Below, piece after piece: positions 6,414 through 14,855 of a stretch of DNA of 15,623 nt. Positions within the stretch are counted from its first letter, which is position 1. Every line of letters starts with the position of its first letter. The stretch lies in NCBI GenBank assembly GCA_910579725.1, contig CAJTUD010000068.1, forward strand, positions 1-15,623, read 5' to 3'. The notes beneath the pieces are model-generated. The model was not told the DNA's origin and did no database searches. It saw nothing but the letters and a program-made list of their open reading frames with translations. The stretch comes from an uncultured Oscillospiraceae bacterium. Its GTDB lineage: Bacteria; Bacillota; Clostridia; Oscillospirales; Oscillospiraceae. The position numbers were made by a program, and so were the translations under genes.

Positions 6414-7682
6414 TTGGTTGCCGCCCTGTACATACTTCTGGCTGCCGCCATGTTCTTTTTTCAGGATACCTACTTTTCCGTCGGCGGCATGGAGCTGAGT
6501 CTCAAAAACCCTTGCGCGCTGGCCATCATTTTCCTTGCGCTGCTGAATTTCACCGTGACGGCGCGGCTGGGACGGGCGGCGGTCCTGGCCCGCCATACGG
6601 CGGTGCAGATGCTTCCCCGGCTGGTTCCGCTGGTGTTTTCCGCGATCATATGGGTGGCGTCCCAGGCGGAAGCGAACGCCGTTCTCAACGGCGTTTCCAT
6701 GATAATTCCGCAGCTGCTGGCTATTGTGGTGGCCGCCGCCGCCGTATACCTGTTCGGCAGCAGGGGGATATGGTATTGCCTGGGGGCCATGTGCGCGGCA
6801 AACTTCATCAGCGTTCTGACGGTGATTGCGGAGGGCGGGCTGGATGAATTCCTGCGGGAGCTGTTCGCGCTGCTGATCACCTTCAGCGGGGAAACCGGGC
6901 CGCTGATGGTGAAGCTGGAAACCCATGACCTGACCTTCGCCTTCGGGCCGTTCCTGCTCTATCTGCTGCTCAACCGAAAGGAAATCCGCCATCCGGTTCT
7001 CTGGCTGACGGTTTCATCCTTCTTCTTTCTGATCGGTCTGAAGCGAATTGCCATCCCCGCCATTGCGCTGGGATTTCTGGCGGCGTGGCTGCTGCGGCTG
7101 CTGCCGGAGCGGGCGGCGCGGCAGACGGCGCTGTGCGCCGGCATTGGACTGATGATTTTCAGCTTTTTGTATATTGTGGGCATCCGGTACGGGCTCTTTT
7201 CCTTTCTGGAGGAATACCTGGAAATCAATACCATGGGCCGGGTGAGGATGTTTGAAAATCTGGAGCCCTACTACGATATCAGCTTCACCTATGTGGGAAA
7301 GGGCACCGGCTTTGAGCGCTTTGTGGACTGGGCCTCCGGCGAGGTCTTCCCGGCGCCCCGGCAGGACGCCATGCAGATTCACAACGATTTCCTGCGCATG
7401 TACATGAACATCGGCTTTATTGGCTATTGGGTGTGGCTGTGGAGCTGGCTGATCGTGCGGCTGCGCTACTGGTTCCGGCAGGGCGGGAAAAAGGCGGGGA
7501 GCCTGTTCTTCGCCATCTGCGTTTACTGCTTTGTGCTGTACGCCACCGACAACGCGATCTATTATCCCTACACCATGGCGGCCTGCTCCCTGGTGCCGAT
7601 GGCCTTCCGCGTGGAGGAGCTGGAGGAGGAGGCCCTGGAGAAATACCGCGCCCATTGGAGAAGAATGGGCGGAGTGGATTGA
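6414..7682 (+). CDS. Wzy/WaaL-like O-antigen polymerase-type membrane protein
   Basis: A 422-aa protein with about ten hydrophobic segments over most of its length. A large outside loop lies around 265-325, followed by HNDFLRMYMNIGFIGYWVWL, the signature region of the O-antigen polymerase/ligase family (PF04932-like). It would join lipid-linked repeat units into polymer on the outer face of the membrane. TTG 6414 is the likely start, with GGGGGAGGA just before it; the next in-frame ATG, at 6450, would cut into the first helix. The gene follows the chain-length protein by 22 bp and precedes the glycosyltransferases, as in Wzy-dependent clusters. A ligase role is less likely, because only one such gene and a flippase are present. 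Confidence 0.82.
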   Translation: MVAALYILLAAAMFFFQDTYFSVGGMELSLKNPCALAIIFLALLNFTVTARLGRAAVLARHTAVQMLPRLVPLVFSAIIWVASQAEANAVLNGVSMIIPQLLAIVVAAAAVYLFGSRGIWYCLGAMCAANFISVLTVIAEGGLDEFLRELFALLITFSGETGPLMVKLETHDLTFAFGPFLLYLLLNRKEIRHPVLWLTVSSFFFLIGLKRIAIPAIALGFLAAWLLRLLPERAARQTALCAGIGLMIFSFLYIVGIRYGLFSFLEEYLEINTMGRVRMFENLEPYYDISFTYVGKGTGFERFVDWASGEVFPAPRQDAMQIHNDFLRMYMNIGFIGYWVWLWSWLIVRLRYWFRQGGKKAGSLFFAICVYCFVLYATDNAIYYPYTMAACSLVPMAFRVEELEEEALEKYRAHWRRMGGVD

Positions 7683-7724
7683 GGCGGTCCGGAAAAGGGC
7701 CCGGACGCCGGGAGGTGATGTGCT

Positions 7725-8195
7725 TTGAAGGAACGCGGGCTGAAGCTCTGTTTCGCCGCGTCGTCCGGCGGGCATTTGCAGGAGCTCCTGGCCCTGCGCC
7801 CCCTGATGGAGCGGTATGACAGCTTTATTGTCACGGAGCAGACCGGCTACCAGGCGGGCGGCGGGGAGATTCGGTGCTACTATGTGCCCCAGGTCAACCG
7901 CCGGGAGCGGGGATGCGCGGGCAAGCTGCTGCAAAACGCCGTCCGCTCCCTGGGAATCCTTCTGCGGGAACGGCCGGATGCGGTGATATGCACCGGCGCT
8001 CTCGCGACAGTGCCGGTCTGCCTGCTGTGCAAGCTGCTGGGGAAAAAGCTGGTGTACATTGAATCCTTCGCCAAGGTGAACACCCCCAGCCGGACCGGAA
8101 AGCTGCTCTACCGGTTTGCGGACCGGTTTTATATCCAATGGCCGGAGCTGCGGGCGTTTTACCCCAAAGCGATCTACCGGGGCGGCGTTTTTTGA
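7725..8195 (+). CDS. Alg14/PssD-like glycosyltransferase subunit
   Basis: A 156-aa protein of the Alg14 family (PssD/CpsF-like). SSGGHLQELLAL near the N-terminus is the family's hallmark, followed by the VICTGALATVPVCLLCKLLGKKLVYIES region. In known systems this subunit is membrane-bound and supports the catalytic Alg13-like partner, which is encoded by the next gene 8 bp downstream. The TTG start at 7725 is preceded by GGAGGTG with 7-bp spacing; an ATG at 7718 is in another frame. The pair usually adds the second sugar to the lipid-linked first sugar (for example beta-1,4-galactose or N-acetyl sugars). The sugar here is unknown. Confidence 0.88.
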   Translation: MKERGLKLCFAASSGGHLQELLALRPLMERYDSFIVTEQTGYQAGGGEIRCYYVPQVNRRERGCAGKLLQNAVRSLGILLRERPDAVICTGALATVPVCLLCKLLGKKLVYIESFAKVNTPSRTGKLLYRFADRFYIQWPELRAFYPKAIYRGGVF

Positions 8196-8203
8196 GGTGC
8201 GCA

Positions 8204-8683
8204 ATGATATTTGTAACAGTTGGGTCCCAGAAATTTCCCTTTGACCGCCTCTTGTCCCGGGTCGATCAGATGGCGGGGGAGGGGGCCGTTGCCGAAGAGG
8301 TCTTCATGCAGACCGGATGCAGCGGGTATATTCCCCGGCACTGCCGGTACCGGCCCTTCTGCCATCAGGAGCAGTTTGCCGCCCTGATGGAGCAGTGCGC
8401 CGTTCTCATCACCCACGGCGGCGCGGGTACCATGATCGACGCCATACGCCGGGGGAAAAAGATTATCGCCGTTCCCCGGCTGGCCCGGTACGGGGAGCAT
8501 GTGGACGACCATCAGATGGAGCTGACGCAGCGCTTTCACGAGATGGGGCTGGTCTGCGCCTGCCCTGACACGGCGCGCCTGCCGGAGGCGCTGGCGGCCG
8601 TCCGGTCCCTGGGTTCCGGCGAATATCCCAGCAATACGGAGGCGTTTATCGCGTCCGTAGAGGAATTTATCCGTTCCATATAA
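8204..8683 (+). CDS. Alg13/PssE-like glycosyltransferase catalytic subunit
   Basis: A 159-aa protein beginning MIFVTVGSQKFPFDRL. It has the C-terminal glycosyltransferase motif LITHGGAGTMIDAIRRGKKIIAVPR typical of GT28-type Alg13/PssE/CpsG proteins, which bind the UDP-sugar. ATG 8204 was chosen over further upstream starts because GAGGTG lies just before it and the conserved MIFVTVGS begins there. The same leader (TTGAGGTGCGC) precedes this gene and the next one. It should work as a heterodimer with the Alg14-like protein encoded directly upstream. Confidence 0.9.
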   Translation: MIFVTVGSQKFPFDRLLSRVDQMAGEGAVAEEVFMQTGCSGYIPRHCRYRPFCHQEQFAALMEQCAVLITHGGAGTMIDAIRRGKKIIAVPRLARYGEHVDDHQMELTQRFHEMGLVCACPDTARLPEALAAVRSLGSGEYPSNTEAFIASVEEFIRSI

Positions 8684-8695
8684 TTGAGGTGCGCC

Positions 8696-9760
8696 ATGAA
8701 AGTTTTAGTGATCGGTCCCCATGAGACAAAGGCCCGGGGCGGGATGTCCGCAGTGATCCGGGGAATCAGGGAGAGCAAAGAGCTGAACCGGGAATTTGAG
8801 ATTGACATTTTTCCTTCCTACATAGACGGAAATCTGGCGGTCCGGCTGCTGTACTCCGCCTTCGCCTACCTCCGCTTTCTGCCCCGCTGCGGGCAGTATG
8901 ATCTGTTCCATATCCACACAGCCGAGCGGGGCAGCACCTTCCGGAAAAATCTCTATCTTCGCGCGGCCAGGCGTGCGGGGAAGAAGGTGATCGTCCACAT
9001 TCACGGCGCGGAGTACCTCTCCTTTTATGACGGCCTGGGAGAGCGGGGGAAGGAGACCGTCAGGGACTTCTTCCGGCAGGCGGATTTGACCCTGGCGCTG
9101 TCGGAGGGGTGGAAGCGGGAGCTGGAGAGCCGCTTTCCCATGAAGGACTGCGGGACGCTGTATAACGGCGTCGATACCGGCGGGCTTCAGGCGGCGAAAG
9201 CCATCCCCTCGGAGCGCCGCCACTCCTTTCTGATGCTGGGAAGAATGGGCCGGCGGAAAGGCGTTTACGATCTCATCGACGCTGCGGCCCTGGCGGTGAA
9301 GAAGGACCCGGAGCTGCACATCTGTCTGGCGGGGGACGGCGAGGTGGAAAAGGTCCGCGCCGCCGTGGCGGAAAAAGGGCTGGGGGGCAGCATCACCGTA
9401 TTGGGCTGGATCAGCGGCGAGGAAAAGCTGGAGCGGATGAGGGAGGCCGGAACCATCGTTCTGCCCTCCTATCACGAGGGCCTGCCCATGGCGATTCTGG
9501 AGGGAATGGCCGCCGGCAAGGCCATCATCGCCTCCGCCGTGGGAGCCATCCCGGAGGTGGTGGGGGAGGATAACGGCCTGCTGGTGCAGCCCGGCGACGT
9601 GCCCGCCCTGGCGGAGGCCCTGCTGCGGTGCAGCAGCAGCCCGGGGTTCATGGAGCGCGTGTCCCAGGTCAATGTGGAAAAGGTGCAGCGCATCTTTGAT
9701 ATCCGCCAGACCCACCGGCTTCTGGCGGAATACTACAGGCGGGCGGCGGAGGAGAGCTGA
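8696..9760 (+). CDS. GT4-family glycosyltransferase
   Basis: A 354-aa GT-B fold glycosyltransferase of family GT4. The N-terminal donor loop motif ARGGMSAVI is at 13-21, FHIHTAERGS at 71-80 and HIHGAEYLSF from 101. A clear E-x7-E motif sits in SYHEGLPMAILEGMAAGKAII (Glu261 and Glu269), followed by SAVGAIPEVV. It would be a retaining enzyme adding one sugar of the EPS repeat on the cytoplasmic face. ATG 8696 is preferred to TTG 8684 because GAGG (8686-8689) gives ideal spacing. The donor and linkage cannot be read from sequence. Confidence 0.92.
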   Translation: MKVLVIGPHETKARGGMSAVIRGIRESKELNREFEIDIFPSYIDGNLAVRLLYSAFAYLRFLPRCGQYDLFHIHTAERGSTFRKNLYLRAARRAGKKVIVHIHGAEYLSFYDGLGERGKETVRDFFRQADLTLALSEGWKRELESRFPMKDCGTLYNGVDTGGLQAAKAIPSERRHSFLMLGRMGRRKGVYDLIDAAALAVKKDPELHICLAGDGEVEKVRAAVAEKGLGGSITVLGWISGEEKLERMREAGTIVLPSYHEGLPMAILEGMAAGKAIIASAVGAIPEVVGEDNGLLVQPGDVPALAEALLRCSSSPGFMERVSQVNVEKVQRIFDIRQTHRLLAEYYRRAAEES

Positions 9761-9761
9761 G

Positions 9762-10742
9762 ATGGACGGACGGAAGCCTTTGATCAGCGTCATTGTGCCG
9801 GTGTACAAATCGGAGGACTATCTGGAGGCGTGCCTGCGCTCTTTGGCGGAGCAGACCTACGCCAACCTGGAGGTCATCACCGTGGACGACGCCTCCCCCG
9901 ACGGCAGCGTCCGCATCTGCCAGGACTTCGCGGCCCGGGACAAGCGCTTTCAGGTTCTCCGGCTTCCGGAGAACCGGGGGCCCTCGGCGGCCAGGAACGC
10001 AGGCATCCGCCGGGCCGGGGGGAGATACGTCTCCTTCGTGGATTCCGACGACCGGGTCATGCCGGATATGCTGGAGAAGCTGTACGCCTGCCTGAAGGAG
10101 AACCGGGCGGACTTCGCCGCCTGCGGCGCGGAGGGGCTGCGGATTGCGGACGGCCCCGCCCGCAGCTTTTCACGGGAGGAGGCCATCCTCGCTCTGGCCA
10201 AGGGGAGCCCGTTCAACCTTGTGCCCTGGGGAAAGCTCTATGACGCGGAGCTGGTGAAAAAGAACCTCTTTCCGGAGGATATTTTCTACAGCGAGGATCT
10301 GCTGTTCCTTTACCGGCTGCTGGAGAAGACGAACCGGGGGGCTTACATTCCGGACCGGCTGTACGTCTACAACTGCCGGGAGGGCAGTCAGGTGCAGAGC
10401 GGCCTGAACCCGCGGAAGTGCACCGCCCTGCGGGCCCACGACATGGTCTGCCTGGATGCCGCCGTCAACCATCCGGAGGCGGCGGAGGATTTCCGCCAGC
10501 TGGCTCTGGAAGCGGACCGGTGCATGGCGATGATTGCGGTCAAAAACGGCTGCGGGGGCGAGCGGCTCTTTCCGTACCTGAAGCAGGTGCAGGCGAACAT
10601 CCGGCGGCATTTCACGTGGAAGGCTCTGGGGCGCTCCTCCGGAAAGAAAAACGCGGCGTCGATTCTGCTGCTGTATGCCAGCGCGGCCGCCTTCTGGGCG
10701 GCAGCCGCCCTGTATACGCGCCTGCGGCGGAAGGAGGGATAG
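9762..10742 (+). CDS. GT2-family glycosyltransferase, copy A
   Basis: A 326-aa inverting GT-A enzyme. It begins with the usual ISVIVPVYKSEDYLEACLRSLAEQTY, then VDDASPDGS (41-49) and the metal-binding DSDD at 94-97, with SED (YSEDLLFLYRLL) in the acceptor half. The C-terminus ends in an amphipathic or hydrophobic stretch, LLLYASAAAFWAAAALY, followed by basic residues, which may anchor it to the membrane. ATG 9762 begins 1 bp after the previous stop; longer upstream frames overlap that gene. The next gene is a co-linear paralogue of the same length, so the two arose by tandem duplication. Confidence 0.92.
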   Translation: MDGRKPLISVIVPVYKSEDYLEACLRSLAEQTYANLEVITVDDASPDGSVRICQDFAARDKRFQVLRLPENRGPSAARNAGIRRAGGRYVSFVDSDDRVMPDMLEKLYACLKENRADFAACGAEGLRIADGPARSFSREEAILALAKGSPFNLVPWGKLYDAELVKKNLFPEDIFYSEDLLFLYRLLEKTNRGAYIPDRLYVYNCREGSQVQSGLNPRKCTALRAHDMVCLDAAVNHPEAAEDFRQLALEADRCMAMIAVKNGCGGERLFPYLKQVQANIRRHFTWKALGRSSGKKNAASILLLYASAAAFWAAAALYTRLRRKEG

Positions 10743-10744
10743 CG

Positions 10745-11725
10745 ATGGAGCGGGAGAGGCCGAAAATCAGCGTGGTCGTTCCGGTATATAACGTGGCGGC
10801 CTATGTGGAAAAATGTCTGGCTTCCCTGGCGGAGCAGACCTACCCCAATATGGAAGTGATTGTGGTCGACGACGCTTCCTCCGACGGCGGAGGCGAACTC
10901 TGCGACGGCTGGGCGGACCGGGACCCGCGGTTTCAGATCGTGCATTTTCCGGAGAACCGGGGGGTGTGCGCCGCCCGGAACGAGGGCGTGAGCAGAGCGT
11001 CGGGGGCGTACATCGCTTTTGTGGATTCCGACGACTACGGAGAGCCCGCCCTTCTGGAAACCCTGTACCGGGCTCTGGCGGAGAGCCAGGCGGATGTAAG
11101 CGTCTGCGGGGACGACGGGCTGGGTCTGGAGGCCGCGCCGGCCGCCGTCTATTCCCGGGAGGAGGCGGTGCGCTGTATGGCCCGGCGCAGCCCGTTTCTG
11201 TGGACGGCGTGGGGAAAGCTGTTCCCGGCGGAGGCGGTGAAAAGCTGTCTTTTTGACGGGCGGTTTTCCTATGGAGAGGACCTCCTGTTTTTCTATCAGG
11301 TTTTGCAGCGGGTTGACCGGATCGCCTATGTGCCGGCTCCGCTGTATCACTATGTCTTCCGCCAGGGCAGCGCGGTCAACGAGGGCGTTACCGAAAAGCG
11401 CTGTACAGTGCTGGCCATTCTGGATGAAATCTGCGGGGACGCCGCCCTCCGCCGGCCGGAGCTGGCGGACGGGTTCCGGCAGATTGCCATGAATACCAGC
11501 GTCCGGCTGGCCATGCAGGCGGTGGAGAGCGGTATGCCGGGGGACCGGCTTTCCGGCTGCTTACAGCGGTTTCAGCAGCATGTCCGGCGGCATTTCACGT
11601 GGAAAGCGCTGGCGCTCCGGCCCGGGAAAAAGGACGCGGCGGCGGAGCTGCTGCTGTATGCCAGCACAGCCGCCTTTCAGGCCGCCGGGGCGGTTCTCCG
11701 CCGGCGCGGGACCGCGAAGGAGTAG
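10745..11725 (+). CDS. GT2-family glycosyltransferase, copy B
   Basis: A 326-aa paralogue of the gene before it, with the same length and the same motif positions (VDDASSDGG 41-49, DSDD 94-97, GED in the acceptor half). Both end with RRHFTWKAL followed by a LLLYASxAAF hydrophobic tail. The middle third differs more (for example GAEGLRIADG against GDDGLGLEAA), as expected if the acceptor or donor changed after duplication. It starts 2 bp after copy A. It should add a further sugar of the repeat unit. Confidence 0.92.
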   Translation: MERERPKISVVVPVYNVAAYVEKCLASLAEQTYPNMEVIVVDDASSDGGGELCDGWADRDPRFQIVHFPENRGVCAARNEGVSRASGAYIAFVDSDDYGEPALLETLYRALAESQADVSVCGDDGLGLEAAPAAVYSREEAVRCMARRSPFLWTAWGKLFPAEAVKSCLFDGRFSYGEDLLFFYQVLQRVDRIAYVPAPLYHYVFRQGSAVNEGVTEKRCTVLAILDEICGDAALRRPELADGFRQIAMNTSVRLAMQAVESGMPGDRLSGCLQRFQQHVRRHFTWKALALRPGKKDAAAELLLYASTAAFQAAGAVLRRRGTAKE

Positions 11726-11729
11726 GGAG

Positions 11730-13250
11730 ATGGACAAGCTTGGGCGCGCCGCGAAAAACCTGAAGCTTACGGCCATCAGCGAGCTTGTGCTGGCGCTGCT
11801 GAAATTCTTTTCCCGCCGGATGTTTGTGGTGTTTCTGGGAAAGGAGTACCTGGGGATCAGCGGGCTTTTCACCGACATCCTCTCCCTGCTCTCTCTGGCG
11901 GAGCTGGGGGTTGGCGTTTCCATCACCTACAGCCTCTACAGCCCGGCGGCCCATGGAGACACGGAGACGGTCAAATCCCTCATGGCGCTGTACCGCCGGG
12001 TATACCGGGGCGTGGGACTGGTTGTGCTGGCGGCGGGGCTGGCGCTGACTCCATTCCTGGACTTTTTTGTCAAGGAAATGCCGGAGAACATCCCCCATAT
12101 TTCCCTGATCTACTTACTCACGGTGCTGAACACCGGCGTCTCCTATTTTCTCTCCTGCAAGGCCACGCTGCTGTTCGTCCAGCAGCGGAAGTATATGGAC
12201 GCCCTCATCCGCGCGGCGGTGGCGCTGCTGGCCACGGCGGCGCAGGTCACGGCCCTGTGGCTGACCCGCAGTTATCTTTGGTATCTGGCCATTGCCGTGT
12301 GCGCGACGCTGGCCCAGAACATCCTGATTTCCCTGGAGACGGACCGGCTGAATCCGTACCTGCGGGAGAGGGAGGTCCGGCCGCTCCCCCGGGAGAAGCG
12401 GGAGGAAATCCGCCGCAACGTCAAGGCCATGCTGCTCCACCGCCTGGGGGCCGCCGCGGTGTTCGGAACGGACAACATCCTCATCTCCAAATTCGTGGGC
12501 GTGGCCACAACGGGGCTGTACTCCAATTACGTCATGATCCGCGGCTTTCTGAACGCCGTCATCAGTTCCCTCTTCGACGCCATTACGCCGGCCATGGGAA
12601 ACCTCAACGCCACGGAGGGGGAGGAGGAGAGGCGGACGGCCTTCCGCCGCCTGGACTTTTTCTCCGCGTGGCTGTTCGGATGGATGAGCATCTGCCTGTT
12701 CTGGCTGTATGATCCCTTTATCAGCCTGTGGCTGGGCGGCGGCTACCTGCTGCCCAGAGAGGTGGTTTTTCTGATTACGGTGAATTTCTACGTGAGCAGT
12801 ATGCGGGTGCCTGTGTCCAACGTGAAGGGCGTCATGGGCCTGTTCTGGGACGACCGGTACCGGTCCATTGCCGAAGCGGCGGTGAATCTGGGGGTTTCCA
12901 TCCTTCTGGCGGAGCGCTGGGGCATCGCGGGGGTCCTTGCCGGAACGCTGGTCAGTACGCTGGCGCTGCCGGCCTGGATTGAGCCGCTGGTGGTTTACCG
13001 CCGGGGACTGCATCTGCCTGTCAGAACGTACTTCGCGGGCTATCTGCTGCGTACGGCGGTGACGGTGGCCGCCGGCGTGGCCACAGGGCTTCTCTGCCGC
13101 ATGACGGGGGAGGGGTTCGGCGGATTTTGCCTGAAAGCGCTGCTCTGCGCCGCAGTTCCCAACGGGATATATCTGGCGGTGTACAGCGGGACGGAGGAGC
13201 TGAAGTTCCTTCAAAAGGAAGCGGCCGCCCTGGTGAGAAGGATATTCTGA
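11730..13250 (+). CDS. Wzx-type polysaccharide flippase
   Basis: A 506-aa polytopic membrane protein of the MATE-like/PST family, with roughly 12 to 14 hydrophobic segments. The N-terminus has the typical amphipathic start and a first helix with SRRMFVVFLGKEYLGISGLFTDILSLLSLAELGVG, common in Gram-positive capsule flippases. It would move lipid-linked repeats across the membrane for the Wzy-type polymerase encoded at 6414-7682. ATG 11730 has AAGGAG 8 bp before it and follows the preceding stop by 4 bp. It is the last gene of the EPS operon. I see no clear terminator right after it. Confidence 0.92.
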   Translation: MDKLGRAAKNLKLTAISELVLALLKFFSRRMFVVFLGKEYLGISGLFTDILSLLSLAELGVGVSITYSLYSPAAHGDTETVKSLMALYRRVYRGVGLVVLAAGLALTPFLDFFVKEMPENIPHISLIYLLTVLNTGVSYFLSCKATLLFVQQRKYMDALIRAAVALLATAAQVTALWLTRSYLWYLAIAVCATLAQNILISLETDRLNPYLREREVRPLPREKREEIRRNVKAMLLHRLGAAAVFGTDNILISKFVGVATTGLYSNYVMIRGFLNAVISSLFDAITPAMGNLNATEGEEERRTAFRRLDFFSAWLFGWMSICLFWLYDPFISLWLGGGYLLPREVVFLITVNFYVSSMRVPVSNVKGVMGLFWDDRYRSIAEAAVNLGVSILLAERWGIAGVLAGTLVSTLALPAWIEPLVVYRRGLHLPVRTYFAGYLLRTAVTVAAGVATGLLCRMTGEGFGGFCLKALLCAAVPNGIYLAVYSGTEELKFLQKEAAALVRRIF

Positions 13251-13303
13251 GCTCCGGCTGCGAAAAACGGCGGGGCGGGGGATAAAAAATATCCAAAAAA
13301 CCC

Positions 13304-13332
13304 TTGCAAACCGCCGCCGCTTTTGGTATACT
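13304..13332 (+). promoter_or_regulatory. Promoter of the riboswitch-guanine deaminase unit
   Basis: TTGCAA (13304-13309) and TATACT (13327-13332) are separated by 17 bp, giving a predicted start near 13339, just before the purine aptamer. This makes the guanine deaminase a unit separate from the EPS operon. Confidence 0.8.
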
Positions 13333-13353
13333 ATTGCCAAGGAAAAAGCATCA

Positions 13354-13419
13354 GCTCATATAATTTCGCGGTTATGGCGCGAAAGTTTCTACCGGGCCGC
13401 CTTCGGTCCTGCTATGAGT
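13354..13419 (+). ncRNA. Purine riboswitch aptamer (guanine type)
   Basis: The three-way junction of the purine aptamer can be drawn. P1 is GCTCATA (13354-13360) with TATGAGT (13413-13419). P2 is TTTCGCG (13364-13370) with CGCGAAA (13378-13384) around a 7-nt loop GTTATGG. The invariant junction GTTTCTACC is at 13385-13393. P3 is GGGCC (13394-13398) with GGTCC (13405-13409). The residue that sets specificity (position 74 in xpt numbering) is C13412, which means guanine/hypoxanthine rather than adenine. Two odd points: loop 3 is 6 nt instead of 7, and the residue before C74 is G where the family usually has A73, with U before it. Confidence 0.9.
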
Positions 13420-13424
13420 GTTCT

Positions 13425-13462
13425 GCGTCCCCCCGCCGGGGGTGGACGCGGGGCGCTTTTTT
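13425..13462 (+). terminator. Riboswitch expression platform with terminator
   Basis: GCGTCCCC (13425-13432) can pair with GGGGCGC (13450-13456), with one bulged T, directly followed by six T residues (13457-13462). A competing hairpin GCGTCC/GGACGC (13425-13430 with 13444-13449) uses the same 5' arm and would leave the U-tract stem unformed. This gives a plausible terminator/antiterminator choice, but the link to P1 is not obvious, so whether guanine switches the gene on or off cannot be decided here. Confidence 0.65.
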
Positions 13463-13466
13463 CATG

Positions 13467-13486
13467 GTCCGGGGCCTGTCCCGGAC
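13467..13486 (+). other. Second hairpin in the guanine deaminase leader
   Basis: GTCCGGG (13467-13473) and CCCGGAC (13480-13486) form a perfect 7-bp stem with a 6-nt loop, after the riboswitch terminator and before the ribosome site (GGAAAGGAG, 13523-13531). No T-run follows. It may stabilise the mRNA; its function is unknown. Confidence 0.35.
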
Positions 13487-13539
13487 GATCTTCACAAGTG
13501 TGCCGGCTATATAGCCTGCCGCCGGAAAGGAGCTGCGAC

Positions 13540-14787
13540 ATGACTGACATTCTGCATGGAAACCTGATCCAAGCCCCGTCCTTCGGGGTGCTGGAAACCA
13601 TTCCAAGGGGGTATCTCGTTCTGGAGGACGGGGTGATCGAGGACGTGTACCGCAGGCTGCCGGAGCGGTACGCCGCCTGCCCGGTGACGGACTGGGGCCA
13701 GGGGCTGATCATGCCCTCCTTTGCCGACCTCCATCTCCACGCGCCTCAATATCCCATGCTGGGCATGGGCATGGATCTGCCGCTGCTGGAGTGGCTGGAT
13801 ACCTACACCTTCCGAACGGAGGCCCGGTTTGAAGACCTCTCCTACGCCCGGCGGGTCTACCGGCAGCTGGCCCGGGATTTGATTGCCTCCGGTACGACCC
13901 GGGTCGCCATGTTCTCCTCCCGCCACGCCGCGGCCACCCTGATCCTGATGGAGGAGCTGGAGCGGGCCGGTGTGACGGGCCTTGTGGGCAAGGTGAACAT
14001 GGACCGCAACGCCGGCCTGTCCCAGGAGACCACGGAGGAATCTGTCTCCGAGACCCTGCGCTGGCTGGAAAACTGCCGCTTCCGTCTGGTCAAGCCCATT
14101 TTGACGCCCCGGTTCACCCCCGCCTGCTCCGACAGCCTCATGGAGGCCCTGGGGAAGCTGGCGGCGGAGCGGGGCCTGCCGGTACAGTCCCACCTGTCGG
14201 AGAACCGGGGGGAAATCGACTGGGTGGGACAGCTTCACCCCGACTGCGCCCAGTACTGGGAGAGCTACCGCAAGTACGGCCTGTGGAAGAAGGGAACCCT
14301 CATGGCCCACTGCGTCCACAGCGACCCCCGGGAGCAGGAGGCCATGGCCCGGGAGGGCGTCTGGGCGGTGCACTGCGCCGCCTCCAACGTGAATCTTTGC
14401 AGCGGTACGGCTCCCGTCCGGGAGCTGCTGAACCGGGGCGTTCCTGTGGCGCTGGGCAGCGATATCGCCGGAGGGGACTCCCTGGCCATGAATCAGGCTG
14501 TGGTCATGGCCATCCGCGCCTCCAAGCTCCGGCAGATGGAGACGGGGGAGCCCTTCCTCACCGTACCGGAGGCGTACTACCTGGGGTCCGGGGCGGGACA
14601 CCGGTACTTCGGCGGCGGCGGGGGATTCCAGCCGGGGACGAAGCTCCACGCCATTGTGGTGGACGACAGCGGCTTCCCGGAGCCCGCCCGGGAGCTGACC
14701 CTGTCCGAGCGGTTCGAGCGGGCCGTCTACCTCATGGACCGCCGGAGCATCAAGGCGGTATACAGCGAAGGCGTCAGCCGCCTGTAA
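13540..14787 (+). CDS. guaD: Guanine deaminase
   Basis: A 415-aa amidohydrolase-superfamily enzyme that would hydrolyse guanine to xanthine and ammonia. The family's metal and catalytic residues are in place: MPSFADLHLHAPQY with His65 and His67, QSHLSEN with His218 and Glu221, AHCVH with His257, and LGSDIAGG with Asp308. The HAPQY context after the HxH pair is typical of guanine deaminase rather than cytosine deaminase or atrazine hydrolase. ATG 13540 has GGAAAGGAG 8 bp upstream; longer upstream frames run into the riboswitch. The guanine-type riboswitch in its leader independently supports the substrate. It is followed by a terminator and then by a separately transcribed yedE. Confidence 0.93.
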   Translation: MTDILHGNLIQAPSFGVLETIPRGYLVLEDGVIEDVYRRLPERYAACPVTDWGQGLIMPSFADLHLHAPQYPMLGMGMDLPLLEWLDTYTFRTEARFEDLSYARRVYRQLARDLIASGTTRVAMFSSRHAAATLILMEELERAGVTGLVGKVNMDRNAGLSQETTEESVSETLRWLENCRFRLVKPILTPRFTPACSDSLMEALGKLAAERGLPVQSHLSENRGEIDWVGQLHPDCAQYWESYRKYGLWKKGTLMAHCVHSDPREQEAMAREGVWAVHCAASNVNLCSGTAPVRELLNRGVPVALGSDIAGGDSLAMNQAVVMAIRASKLRQMETGEPFLTVPEAYYLGSGAGHRYFGGGGGFQPGTKLHAIVVDDSGFPEPARELTLSERFERAVYLMDRRSIKAVYSEGVSRL

Positions 14788-14803
14788 CCTGCTTCGGCCC
14801 CAG

Positions 14804-14841
14804 GGCGGGAGGGCTTCCTCCCGCCTGATACATTATTCTTT
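14804..14841 (+). terminator. Terminator after guanine deaminase
   Basis: GGCGGGAGG (14804-14812) and CCTCCCGCC (14817-14825) form a perfect 9-bp stem with a 4-nt loop. A T-rich but interrupted tract follows (ATTATTCTTTT, 14832-14842). The stem is strong; the tail is not ideal. Confidence 0.65.
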
Positions 14842-14855
14842 TAAAAAAATAACGC

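Noticed and set aside
4844..6451. Long minus-strand open frame of 535 codons opposite the Wzz-GGDEF gene; similar ones at 1502-2968, 7014-8204 and 12114-13340
   Set aside because: These are shadows caused by GC-rich codon use on the plus strand. They lack membrane or domain patterns and proper starts, while the plus-strand genes have clear motifs.
13494..13511. Sequence CAAGTGTGCCGGCTATA resembles 58-74 with one mismatch
   Set aside because: A single 17-bp near match without extended similarity on either side. It may be chance or a small shared fragment, and it does not resemble the recombination sites.
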